64,000 nt of DNA. Source: Polyangium spumosum. GTDB lineage: Bacteria > Myxococcota_A > Polyangia > Polyangiales > Polyangiaceae. Both the position numbers and the translations under genes were made by a program. Shown one piece after another: positions 19,006 to 26,575 of this stretch. The notes beneath the pieces are model-generated. The model made no database searches. It had not been told where the DNA came from and was given only the letters and a program-made list of their open reading frames with translations. The stretch spans positions 124,001 through 188,000 of the forward strand of contig NZ_WJIE01000010.1 in NCBI RefSeq assembly GCF_009649845.1. Direction: 5' to 3'. How positions within the stretch are numbered: the stretch's first letter is position 1; every line of letters starts with the position of its first letter.

Positions 19006-19373
19006 CCAATCTGGATCAACATGGGCACGCCAAAGCTGACGACCCCACTCCAGCGATCATTCCGCGGATGATAAATCCCGCCAGCCTCGGCGGCCACCAT
19101 GAAGACGAGGACCGTGACGAACGCAATCGGAAGGTTCATCACGAGCGCGAGCGGAAACCGTCGATGGTCGCCAATGACATGAAACGCACGCATGCCAGCG
19201 AGGCTGAGCAGGCCAACGACGCCAATCGGGAGCGCAAGGAACGCGACAGCGACGAGCGACATGACAGCACAAGGGCCATTCGCGAACATGTGCGAGCAGC
19301 CCGGATCAGCAAGCGCCGCGGCAGGCGCGAGCAGGGCGAGCAAGGCGGCCGCGAGGGCAAGGGGGCGAGGCAT
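18960..19373 (-). CDS. Small membrane protein with signal peptide
   Basis: A 137-residue protein. The ATG at 19373 is chosen because it begins a signal peptide (MPRPLALAAALLALLAP, then ALADPGC). Three further hydrophobic segments follow (SLVAVAFLALPIGVVGLLSL, LALVMNLPIAFVTVLVFMVA and SFGVPMLIQIGYVALVARAF), so it is an inner-membrane protein. The frame is open upstream into the hairpin repeat, but that part is not coding-like. Its stop lies inside the 3' end of the RND permease gene. Function unknown. Confidence 0.7.
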   Translation of the reverse strand: MPRPLALAAALLALLAPAAALADPGCSHMFANGPCAVMSLVAVAFLALPIGVVGLLSLAGMRAFHVIGDHRRFPLALVMNLPIAFVTVLVFMVAAEAGGIYHPRNDRWSGVVSFGVPMLIQIGYVALVARAFRRAKA

Positions 19374-19433
19374 GGGGGCGTTGTAGCCTTCTTTGGCGGG
19401 CATCTCCAGGGGCTCGGCTGGCGGGCGTGGGAG

Positions 19434-19538
19434 CCGGGGCGCTGCCCCGGACCCCGCGGGGGCTACGCGCCCCTCGACCCGCGCCAGGGCAAGCCCTGGA
19501 CTGGGGGTTGAAAAACTGCGCTCCGCGCAGTTTTTCAA
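19434..19538 (-). repeat. Four-hairpin repeat, copy A
   Basis: A 105-bp element read on the minus strand as four hairpins in a row. H1 is a perfect 14-bp stem with a 3-base loop at 19508-19538 (arm ttgaaaaactgcgc). H2 has arms ccaggg/ccctgg. H3 has ggggc/gcccc around a 5-base loop. H4 has ccggggc/gccccgg around a 3-base loop. The order and spacing match copies B and C. It lies about 60 bp upstream of the start at 19373. Confidence 0.85.
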
Positions 19539-19628
19539 ACAGGCCGGCGAAGAGGCCGGGTTGCCAGCAGAACCAGCAGCGCGGCTGTTTTGGTTGGCAG
19601 GGGCGTTTTTGGTCTTGATTGCGGCTGT

Positions 19629-19734
19629 TCGATGAACTGCGCGGAGCGCAGTTCATCGACCACGGGTCCAGCGCTTGCGCTGGTCCGGGTCCAGGGGTGG
19701 ACAACCCCTGGTCGGGCCTGGGGCGAAGCCCCAG
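19629..19734 (+). repeat. Four-hairpin repeat, copy B
   Basis: The second copy, facing copy A head to head across 90 bp. H1 (19629-19659) has arms tcgatgaactgcgc and gcgcagttcatcga with loop gga. H2 has ccagcg/cgctgg. H3 has ccaggggt/acccctgg around ggaca. H4 has ctggggc/gccccag around gaa. Bases that differ from copy A are changed on both arms, so every stem is kept. It ends 22 bp before the stop of the minus-strand gene at 19757. Between A and B (19539-19628) I see no gene. Confidence 0.85.
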
Positions 19735-19756
19735 CGAGGCGGTTCAGCTCGCGACC

Positions 19757-20542
19757 TCAGGGCGATTGCGTGGGGTCGGCGGGCGATTGCGTGGGGTCGG
19801 CGGCGGGGAGGTCGGTTTCTTCGGGCAGGCCTGCGCGGCGGCGGGCTGTGGGTTTCACGCGGTCGGCGAGGGTCTGGCGGTCGGCAAGGGTGAAGAGCAG
19901 GGATGTGAGGTCGGCGATCACGGGATAGCGGCGGCCCCAGGTTTCGAGCTCGGTGTTTTTCTTGTCGAGTGTTGATTGTGCTTCGCGCTTCTCGCGTTCG
20001 ACGTCGCCGAGGGAGTTTTCGACGGCCTTTGCGGCGGCCTTCAGGTCGTCGGCGGCGACCACGGGATCGATGCTGAGGCCCTTCATCTTGGGTTGTTCGA
20101 CGAGCGGGCGCGTGCGGAGGAGCTTCTCGACGCTGCCGGCTGTGTGAAGGAGGCTCTGGTTGTCGTCGGGCAGCGCTGCGGGCAGGCCGTATTCCGTCGG
20201 GAGGTCGGGGCTATAGTTGTTGCCGAGGGCGGTGCGGAGCGCGACGAGTGAGCCGCGCAGGTCTGCGAGGGATGACTCGCGCTTCTTGCGATAGCCGTCG
20301 TCGTCGGCGAGCTCGTTCGTATGGTCCTGATCGGCGATGGCGAGGTTCTGGGTGACGCCCTGGAGCAGGTTGCCGAGGGCCGTGACCACGTTGCCCATCG
20401 TGAGGTGGGGCGGCACGCCGTCAGGAAAAAGCAGCGAATCGAGGACGGGCGCGATCTCCGGCCCGTGCACGTTGATGGCCGCGATGACCGTATTCGTGAT
20501 CGCGACTCGATCCGCGACCATCCGTGAGACCTTCACTGTCAT
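19757..20542 (-). CDS. Unknown soluble protein with helical core
   Basis: A 261-residue protein with a strong Shine-Dalgarno (GGGAGGA, 6 bases before the ATG at 20542). It is mostly helical, with a probable coiled coil at about 165-205 (DDLKAAAKAVENSLGDVERE, ending KKNTELETWG). No signal peptide, membrane segment or enzymatic motif is seen. The extreme C-terminus is an exact duplication of seven residues (ADPTQSP twice), caused by a perfect 21-bp tandem repeat at 19761-19802. I do not recognise the family. Confidence 0.75.
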   Translation of the reverse strand: MTVKVSRMVADRVAITNTVIAAINVHGPEIAPVLDSLLFPDGVPPHLTMGNVVTALGNLLQGVTQNLAIADQDHTNELADDDGYRKKRESSLADLRGSLVALRTALGNNYSPDLPTEYGLPAALPDDNQSLLHTAGSVEKLLRTRPLVEQPKMKGLSIDPVVAADDLKAAAKAVENSLGDVEREKREAQSTLDKKNTELETWGRRYPVIADLTSLLFTLADRQTLADRVKPTARRRAGLPEETDLPAADPTQSPADPTQSP

Positions 20543-21023
20543 GAAGATTCCTCCCAGGGCGATGGATACCTGAACTCCGTCGCTGGAGGAATTCGAAACG
20601 TACGGTGGTAAAGATCACACGAGGAGGCGGCGGAGGGGGATCTTTGCCGTGAAAGAACGTGAGCCGGGGCACGTCGGTGAGCGAGGGGCGGGGGGACGAA
20701 GGGGGTTTCGGGGCGGCGGGGAGGCGAGGTTTACGCGGGGAGGGGCGTCGGGACGGGGGGCGACGCGAGGTTCAGGCGGGGCGGGGACGCGGCGGCGGGG
20801 GCGGGAGGGATCGGGGGTGGTGAAGGGCGGGCGGGAGCGCGGGGAAGGGGGAGGGGGCGCGGTGAAGAGGGGCGGGCGGCGGGGGGAGGCGCGAGGGGTG
20901 GTGGTGAAAGGAGGGGCGGGAGGGGGGGAGCTGGCGTTTTTGGTTGACAGGCGAGGCGGGCAAGGCATGCACGTCGTGCCCGGGACCTTGCGAGCGAGAA
21001 AGCGCCCCTGATAGGTTGCCCGT
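20543..21023. other. Non-coding gap with long purine-biased tract
   Basis: A gap of 481 bp between divergent genes. From about 20675 to 20935 the plus strand is almost entirely G and A, with many runs of three or more Gs. An open frame there translates to a low-complexity Gly/Arg string and has no coding signature, so I treat the stretch as non-coding. The last 70 bases before 21024 should hold the promoter of the lipoprotein gene, but I see no clear -35/-10 pair. Confidence 0.6.
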
Positions 21024-21512
21024 ATGACTGGCCGGGTTCGAGGAGCAGTCCAGGTCGCGACCGCTGCCGTGGCGGTGAGCGCCCTCGGGGGCTGCACGTT
21101 CGGAGACGTGCCGGAGGAAACGCCCTCCAGCGTCATCAACTGGCCGCCGTTTGCGGACAACTGCGTCCCCGTGGAGTGCTTGTTCGAGTGTTGCGACGGG
21201 TGGAACTACTCCAAGGACCCGATCCTCCACGGAGGGGTGGTGTTGGGAACCAAGTGCAACGAAGTCAAAGCGAAACACGCTGACTACGCCGAGTACGTTG
21301 CTCTGATGACTTCGGAAATGAACTTCTGCCCGAGTGATTTCGCAGGCATTGAGTCTGGGTATTGCCATGTCGTCCAGCCACCCGACGCCGTCAAAGAGTT
21401 CACCTTCGAGGGGCAGCCCGTCTACTCGGGGTTGAACTTTGCGGTTTGCCCGCCGAGCGTGCCGAAGGCGGCGCGTCCATTGGAAGATAAGGATCTCGCC
21501 CCCCAGGAGTGA
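21024..21512 (+). CDS. Small Cys-containing lipoprotein
   Basis: A 162-residue protein with a lipoprotein signal ending in lipobox ALGGC. The mature part has a cysteine cluster (NCVPVECLFECCDGW) and further single cysteines, suggesting disulphides in the periplasm or at the cell surface. No known domain was recognised. The next gene starts 10 bp downstream, so the two form an operon. Confidence 0.72.
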   Translation: MTGRVRGAVQVATAAVAVSALGGCTFGDVPEETPSSVINWPPFADNCVPVECLFECCDGWNYSKDPILHGGVVLGTKCNEVKAKHADYAEYVALMTSEMNFCPSDFAGIESGYCHVVQPPDAVKEFTFEGQPVYSGLNFAVCPPSVPKAARPLEDKDLAPQE

Positions 21513-21522
21513 GTGGGTCGTG

Positions 21523-22383
21523 ATGGTCGTGCCTGCGCGCCTCCTCGCGCTCTCCGTCATGGCTTGGGTTTCCCTCCACCCCGCGGAGGTCTTCGCGCAG
21601 CAAGGCCCCTGCGCGAGTCCCGAGCCCTTCCACGGGTTCTGGGGCGGTGGGGAACTCCAGGTAAGGGAACGCGTGGCGGGGGTTCCGGTCCTCGCCACGG
21701 CACGCTTTTCCTACAGGCAGATGCGGTACTCCCCCTGCGTCGGCGAGGCGGCCTTGCTCCCTCCTGGGGTCGGCGAGGCGAGCTTCAGCGTGGGTGTGCC
21801 TCTCTTCGACAATCGACGAGGTGGGTGGCTCCTGCAAATGGCCGCCCGCGGGCAAGGCTCGCAGAGGGCGAGCGAGCCAGTGAGCGGCGTCGTTACCGGC
21901 GCGCCCGCGATGGCCGGCCACCTCAATCTCTGGGAGACGCCGCTACCATTGATCCAGCTCACGGGGGCGGCGTCCGCGGCCATCGTGCCACAATCCCGAG
22001 ACGTTCCCCTGTCGCTCGCGTATCTCGGGGGGGTACGCGTCTACGCTCTTTACGGGAGGCACGCGCAAGCAAATCTGGGAATCATGGTCGGAGGCAACAA
22101 CGCTGCCGCCCACGTCGTGCCTTCGCTCGCGGTTCGATTGAGTGATGTGAAGATATGGAGTTACAGGACGGGCCTCGGCTTCGAGTTTCGCTCCCCCGTC
22201 GAGTTTTTTGGCGGCCCGGTGCCGGTTCGGTGGCGGCTCTGGGGCGCCTTGACCCTCCTGCTCGAAAAGCTCGACGAAAGCAGGAGCGACCGCGCGCGCG
22301 GAGCACAGACGCCCTCGCCCTCCGTCGACCTGGTCCGTTCCCCCCCGAATCCGCTCCGTCGACCCAGACCGCCTGGGAGATGA
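21523..22383 (+). CDS. Exported protein, possibly outer-membrane beta-barrel
   Basis: A 286-residue protein. The ATG at 21523 is chosen because it starts a signal peptide (MVVPARLLALSVMAWVSL, cleavage near VFAQQ) 10 bp after the previous stop; the longer frame upstream adds only an Arg-rich stretch. The mature region alternates short Gly-rich and aromatic strands (FWGGGELQVRERV, HAQANLGIMVGGNNAA, YRTGLGFEFRSPVEF), as in outer-membrane barrels or porin-like proteins. The last 40 residues are Pro/Arg-rich. Function unknown. It probably works with the small lipoprotein just upstream. Confidence 0.65.
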   Translation: MVVPARLLALSVMAWVSLHPAEVFAQQGPCASPEPFHGFWGGGELQVRERVAGVPVLATARFSYRQMRYSPCVGEAALLPPGVGEASFSVGVPLFDNRRGGWLLQMAARGQGSQRASEPVSGVVTGAPAMAGHLNLWETPLPLIQLTGAASAAIVPQSRDVPLSLAYLGGVRVYALYGRHAQANLGIMVGGNNAAAHVVPSLAVRLSDVKIWSYRTGLGFEFRSPVEFFGGPVPVRWRLWGALTLLLEKLDESRSDRARGAQTPSPSVDLVRSPPNPLRRPRPPGR

Positions 22384-22401
22384 CCCTGTGACAGTATCCG
22401 C

Positions 22402-23028
22402 TCATTCAGAGGGCAGCGCCCAGATTCGACGGCAGTCGCGGCGAATTGCTTCCATCCATCCGATCATGCTTTTCCTCGTCCGACCGTTGTAGGTGAGCTG
22501 TGACATCCCAACACGACTCTTTTCGCTTTGCGTCAGCTCGTCTTCGTCCAGATGCGCGGGAAATTCATGAAACTCGGCGCACTTCTCGACGCTGTTGAGC
22601 AGGTGTTCTCCAATCCCTGGAGGGTCTGCGCACGACATCCCGTGTGCCAAAACGTCGTATAAATTGATATGACCACTGATGGTCTCGCATACGTACGCAT
22701 TCTGCAGCGTCTCTCGCACCCTGCATTCCTGGACCTCTCGCCGAAGAGCCTCGACCTTGGCGACCTCCTCGGGCGCGGCGTCCTGCGTCATGACGACGGG
22801 CGGGGCGAGCTGCTCCTTCGCGAGCTGACGCAGCTCCTTCCGACAAGCCGCGATCTCTCGCTTCACCTCCTCGGCAGTGACGGGCTCCTTGCTCTGCGAC
22901 CTGGCCGGCGGCCTTCGCTCCCGGGTCGCCCAGCCGACCAGCACGCCGCCGCCGAACACGAGGCCGACCACGGTCAGCGCGACGAGGAGCCGAACGACGA
23001 GGCCAGCACGCTCGGGGCGCTCGCTCAT
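22402..23028 (-). CDS. Single-pass membrane protein, paralogue of upstream gene
   Basis: A 208-residue protein starting at ATG 23028, whose ATGA overlaps the stop of the upstream gene. One N-terminal membrane helix (LVVRLLVALTVVGLVFGGGV) is followed by a coiled coil (about residues 50-105) and a cysteine-containing globular end (VCETISGHINLYDVLAHG, EKCAEFHEFPAHLDEDELT). The same order occurs in the upstream protein (VCVAAARQFHVLLALPKDG, ERCAMFADVPPDYRADDLT), so the two come from a tandem duplication. The globular part should be periplasmic. Function unknown. Confidence 0.72.
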   Translation of the reverse strand: MSERPERAGLVVRLLVALTVVGLVFGGGVLVGWATRERRPPARSQSKEPVTAEEVKREIAACRKELRQLAKEQLAPPVVMTQDAAPEEVAKVEALRREVQECRVRETLQNAYVCETISGHINLYDVLAHGMSCADPPGIGEHLLNSVEKCAEFHEFPAHLDEDELTQSEKSRVGMSQLTYNGRTRKSMIGWMEAIRRDCRRIWALPSE

Positions 23029-23717
23029 AGGGGCGCCTCCTCGCGCTTGCGCTGCTTTGACCGATCCACCCCCGGCGGGTACTTCGGGGGCGTCTCCGTG
23101 CACGTGAAGACGAACTCTTTCAGGCGACGGAGCAGCTCGTCCTCCGTGAGCGTCCGATGGATCCGGACCGCCTCGGCGATGAGGCTCGATTGTTCCTTCG
23201 TGAGATCGTCCGCGCGGTAGTCGGGTGGAACGTCAGCGAACATGGCGCAGCGCTCGAAGTTCTCCTCGACGAGATCCGCGGCCCGCGACTTGGGCCCGCA
23301 CATCAAGCCATCCTTGGGCAAGGCCAGGAGCACGTGGAACTGACGGGCCGCGGCGACGCAGACTTCCGCGCTGGTCAAGAGTCCGCGCCGGTTGCATTGC
23401 GAGAGTTTTGCTTCGAGCGCCTCGATGGTGGCGGGCGTCTCGGCCGCGTCTGGGTTCGCTTCTTCGGGAGGAGCTGCGGTGGCTGAGGGGGTCGATCGGG
23501 GTTTCGAACGGGCTGCCAGTTTTTGATGACACGCCGAAAGTTCTGTCTGGGTTGCGAGATCCGCTGGCCGTTCCGCTGGGTTCTTTGCGGCAGCCGAGGG
23601 GGGCCGTTCCGGGATCGATCTGCCGGCGAAAATGCCGGCACCGAAGAGAGGAGCGAGCAGAACCGCCGCTGCAATGAAAGGAATCGGGCGACGCGGTTTC
23701 TTGGCACCTTCAGTCAT
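23025..23717 (-). CDS. Single-pass membrane protein with periplasmic Cys domain
   Basis: A 230-residue protein with a membrane helix (IPFIAAAVLLAPLFGAGIF) after a short basic N-terminus, a Pro/Ala-rich linker, a short coiled coil (IEALEAKLSQCNRR) and a domain with conserved cysteines and an acidic DDLT segment shared with its neighbour. It overlaps the downstream paralogue by four bases (ATGA), so both are made together. The C-terminus is charged (DRSKQRKREEAPL). Family not recognised. Confidence 0.72.
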   Translation of the reverse strand: MTEGAKKPRRPIPFIAAAVLLAPLFGAGIFAGRSIPERPPSAAAKNPAERPADLATQTELSACHQKLAARSKPRSTPSATAAPPEEANPDAAETPATIEALEAKLSQCNRRGLLTSAEVCVAAARQFHVLLALPKDGLMCGPKSRAADLVEENFERCAMFADVPPDYRADDLTKEQSSLIAEAVRIHRTLTEDELLRRLKEFVFTCTETPPKYPPGVDRSKQRKREEAPL

Positions 23718-23781
23718 GCGTCGACCTCACGATGACGCGGTTCCGATGCGCCACGCGAAGATGGCTGCGTGATGACCTCTC

Positions 23782-24363
23782 TCACTTTAGCAGCGCGACA
23801 TTACTCGATGGATTCGGAATTGAAGCGAAGGTCGCCATTGCCCGTATTTGATCGGCAACCTGCGCGATGTACAATCCGAAGAGCGCTCGGACTTCGGGAG
23901 TCCAAGAGGCTACGCGAAGGTGTCGCCACTCGGGGCGGTGTTTCTGGTCTTCCACGAAGAGAGAGCGTCGGCCCGCAAAAGCGTTAATACACTCGATCCA
24001 GTAGGGCTCGAACACTTTAGGCGGATTTGGCACATCGTCGAAGCTTTCGGAAAGGTCCAGAAGAAAGCCGCCCCTGAATGTGTCAAAAAATGCAAATTCC
24101 AAACTTGAAGCGTTCGGTCGGCGGTGCATGTGCTTGTTGTAGCTGTCGAGGCGTACGCGGAATCCTTGTTCGAATTTCCCGGGCTTGAGAGAGGCGCCGC
24201 CTCCGGGCACTACGACCTTCCGCCTTTTGTCGGTTCTTGGGTTGTCGTAGACGTCCAACTCGGTTTGGTTTTCAAACAAGAAAACGTATAGGCCGCGTCT
24301 GCGTCTGCTGTGGACGCCGCTCAGAAGCTGACTATCGGCCGAGGGTGTGAGCTCGTAGAGCAT
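23782..24363 (-). CDS. Unknown protein, third gene of nuclease operon
   Basis: A 193-residue protein 24 bp after the preceding gene in a co-directional set. Its codons are clearly more AT-rich than those of surrounding genes. It is rich in aromatic residues and looks compact and alpha/beta (GLYVFLFENQTELDVYDNP, SLEFAFFDTFRGGFLLDL). No signal peptide or membrane helix is seen. The family is not recognised. Its place after a PD-(D/E)XK nuclease suggests a role in the same pathway, but that is inference. Confidence 0.68.
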   Translation of the reverse strand: MLYELTPSADSQLLSGVHSRRRRGLYVFLFENQTELDVYDNPRTDKRRKVVVPGGGASLKPGKFEQGFRVRLDSYNKHMHRRPNASSLEFAFFDTFRGGFLLDLSESFDDVPNPPKVFEPYWIECINAFAGRRSLFVEDQKHRPEWRHLRVASWTPEVRALFGLYIAQVADQIRAMATFASIPNPSSNVALLK

Positions 24364-24387
24364 GGTTTTGATCCCCAGGGGCTGCGT

Positions 24388-24990
24388 TTACCCGCGGCGC
24401 CCGAGCCCTCGATTCGGAGCATCGTGAGGTTGCGGGCTCGGATCAAGGCTTGGGCCATCGCTACCGGCGCCGGCGGTTGCAATGGCTTGTTGGGTGGCCC
24501 CGAACGCGGCCGCAAACCCGTGCAGAACTCGCAGCCCAAGTTCCTCGGAATCATAGCCGAGGCGCGCTGCCAGAAGATCCCAATCGTCGCGCTCCGCCTG
24601 GGTTGCAAACGTCAGGAACAGCGTGCGTGTATCATAATTCTTCGCAGGGACCGGCCACATCTGATTGTGGCTGTAGTTGTCGCCTCGCTTTTTCAGTTGT
24701 GCGACAAACACCGTCCCCAAAATACGGAAACGTCGGTGCTCATGGTCGTGGTGGCAGAATGGGCGCGAATGTTCTGGAATCAGCCCGAGGACGTCCTCGT
24801 ACTCGACAGGATCACCATGAATGATTGCTTGTCTGATGGTTGCGTCCCAGGTATCGTCGAAGCAACAGACCGCTTCGTCGTCCGACATCATGTCCCGCTT
24901 CTCAAAGTTAGTGCCGAATACATGGTATCGGCTGGGGCGAATAAAATAGATCTTTTGTCTTCTAGGGATGTCGTTTGTGATGTGCATCAT
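24388..24990 (-). CDS. Unknown protein, second gene of nuclease operon
   Basis: A 200-residue protein. An ATG at 25008 is possible, but the ATG pair at 24990/24987 has a better Shine-Dalgarno (AGGA) and is preferred. The first 80 residues contain an acidic stretch (MSDDEAVCCFDDTWDATIRQ), followed by a His-rich segment (HSRPFCHHDHEHRRFRILG) that could bind a metal and a strand (GTVFVAQLKKRGDN). The C-terminal 40 residues are Gly/Pro-rich and may be disordered. AT-richer than flanking DNA. Function unknown. Confidence 0.65.
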   Translation of the reverse strand: MMHITNDIPRRQKIYFIRPSRYHVFGTNFEKRDMMSDDEAVCCFDDTWDATIRQAIIHGDPVEYEDVLGLIPEHSRPFCHHDHEHRRFRILGTVFVAQLKKRGDNYSHNQMWPVPAKNYDTRTLFLTFATQAERDDWDLLAARLGYDSEELGLRVLHGFAAAFGATQQAIATAGAGSDGPSLDPSPQPHDAPNRGLGRRG

Positions 24991-25011
24991 TCGTCCTGTG
25001 ATCTGCATCGA

Positions 25012-25944
25012 TCAATCATCACCTACGTGGTACATCGCGCGACCGTATTCAGCCGCGTGGCGCAATTTGCGCCGCAGCAGCTCCGTAAGGTCTACGAGAC
25101 CCTGGAACACCTGCGCAAGGTCGGACCCGTCCATGAGAACAGCGTAGATTCGGCCGCTCCGCGCGGCCTCTTCAACCGCATAATCAGTAAATCCACTCAT
25201 TGATACGAATAGGCCCAACGTGTTGTCGAGCTTGGTCTGCACCTTTCCTTGAAAATCCCGTACGTCCTTCGGCTCAATAGGCTTTGCCTCCCACTTGGCT
25301 TCGACGACTAGAAACGAGCCGTCAAAGACGATACTGCCATCAATTTGTTCACCGGGCCGAGCCATCGAGCCGCGAGGATCCATGTCGTGAAGGGCAAACA
25401 AGTCCCGGAGCAGTTCCTGAAATTGAAAGCCACGTCGCCGCTTGCTCGCCGCATCGTCAGGGATCATGCTCAATGCTAGAAACCTGTCGTTGAGCGCCTT
25501 CAAATCTCTTTGCCGCTGTATGCGAGCCACCCGCGAGCGCTCCGCCTCAGTTCGTGCTTCGCGACGCGCGCGATCGGCTCGCTCTGCGATGGTCTCCCGC
25601 CCCAAGAGGTCCTTGAGCGCGCGGACAGCTCGGCGCGCGTCATCAGCCTTCTTCTTCCCATCGTCGAGCCGCACGAGGTGTGGCATGTCCTCATCCATCT
25701 CGACAACGGAATCGATAATCCCGTTGAGGATGGGCATGCCGACCGCCGGCTCGCCTGCAAGTTGATCGACGAGACGCTGGGCAATGATGCGCTTGTAGGT
25801 TCCGGGGCCCCAGGGAAGCGCCCCCAAAACATCTGCGGGGACCCCCGCCCGCGTGAGGAACGAGCGTAGGTCGTTTTGGAACCAGTATATTGTTCGTAAA
25901 GCGTCGACCAGCGCGTTTAGGATAACGGCGGAGTAGACCTTCAT
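25012..25944 (-). CDS. PD-(D/E)XK restriction endonuclease-like protein
   Basis: A 310-residue protein. The ATG at 25944 (MKVYSAVILNALVDALRTIY) is preferred, because related nucleases, as I recall them, begin at this helix; a GTG at 26088 would add 48 residues. The N-terminal helical domain (1-100) includes YKRIIAQRLVDQL. A charged coiled coil (about 100-165) links to the nuclease fold, whose residues can be read in order: Glu in FQFQELLRDLF, Asp in EQIDGSIVF and the Glu-Xaa-Lys of LVVEAKW. All three catalytic positions are present. This matches Mrr-like type IV or orphan restriction enzymes. No methyltransferase gene is adjacent, so it is not a classical type II system. It heads a three-gene, AT-rich operon. 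Confidence 0.82.
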   Translation of the reverse strand: MKVYSAVILNALVDALRTIYWFQNDLRSFLTRAGVPADVLGALPWGPGTYKRIIAQRLVDQLAGEPAVGMPILNGIIDSVVEMDEDMPHLVRLDDGKKKADDARRAVRALKDLLGRETIAERADRARREARTEAERSRVARIQRQRDLKALNDRFLALSMIPDDAASKRRRGFQFQELLRDLFALHDMDPRGSMARPGEQIDGSIVFDGSFLVVEAKWEAKPIEPKDVRDFQGKVQTKLDNTLGLFVSMSGFTDYAVEEAARSGRIYAVLMDGSDLAQVFQGLVDLTELLRRKLRHAAEYGRAMYHVGDD

Positions 25945-26292
25945 GCCGGCCAGGGTTGTACCAGAACGCCGCTGCTGGAACAACCGGAGAAGATGCTCGA
26001 ACGCCAACTCGCACCTGGGGTCGACCGGAGCGAGGACAGGTAGTGGGAGCCAATCGCGATGCATCCATCGCTGGACGCAGTCCCTCACGGTATCTGCTTC
26101 ACGTCTTCAGAAGGCTTCCGCGGATGAATCGCTGCCTGCGTCCGCCCCCACGCTGACGTTACGCCCGGCGTGAACCAAGGTTAGACGCGCGAACCGCTTT
26201 GAATGTGCTTTAGGTCGCAGTTTGCCAGGAGCCCCCCGGGATGCGGAGACGATGTTCTGTTACCCTCCCGCGCATCCGGCCTTGTTCTGGTC
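25945..26292. other. Upstream region of nuclease operon
   Basis: No gene is called here. The nuclease frame stays open to 26088, and the rest (26089-26292) is intergenic and still AT-richer than average. It should contain the operon promoter on the minus strand, but I see no convincing -35/-10 pair. Confidence 0.4.
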
Positions 26293-26575
26293 ATGGGAAG
26301 ATCTTCGAAGCCGACCGACTACCCGCCCGAGCTGGTCGCCGAGACCCTTGACCTCCGTCACGAGGTCACGCGCCTCGCACGCGAGGGTCAGGCGTACACG
26401 CGGGAACCCGTGGACGACAGGGTGCAGCGCGTGTTCGTGAACGCGCTGCGCAACCTCTGGAGGCACACGCCGCACCCTGACGGCGCGAAGTTCATGAAGA
26501 GCGACGACCTTGGATTCGTGGCGCATCCGCCTGTCGAACGAACGCTGTGTAACCACCGAGTCCCCACCGGCCCGA
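26293..26575 (+). pseudogene. Possible gene remnant ending in hairpin repeat
   Basis: An open frame from ATG 26293 reads as a plausible short helical protein (MGRSSKPTDYPPELVAETLD, then VQRVFVNALRNLWRHTP, GAKFMKSDDLGFVAHPP) for about 90 residues and then enters repeat copy C without a stop. The sequence before 26576 looks protein-like; the part after is repeat. It may be a gene whose 3' end was lost or interrupted by the repeat. I do not recognise the family, and it could be chance. Confidence 0.3.

Noticed and set aside
20649-21011. Plus-strand frame in the purine tract encoding a Gly/Arg string
   Set aside because: The frame is open only because the purine-biased DNA contains few stop codons; there is no ribosome-binding site or domain.
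25945-26088. Upstream extension of the nuclease gene to GTG 26088
   Set aside because: The extra 48 residues are not expected in the family as I know it, which starts at the MKVYSAVILNAL helix; kept only as an alternative start.
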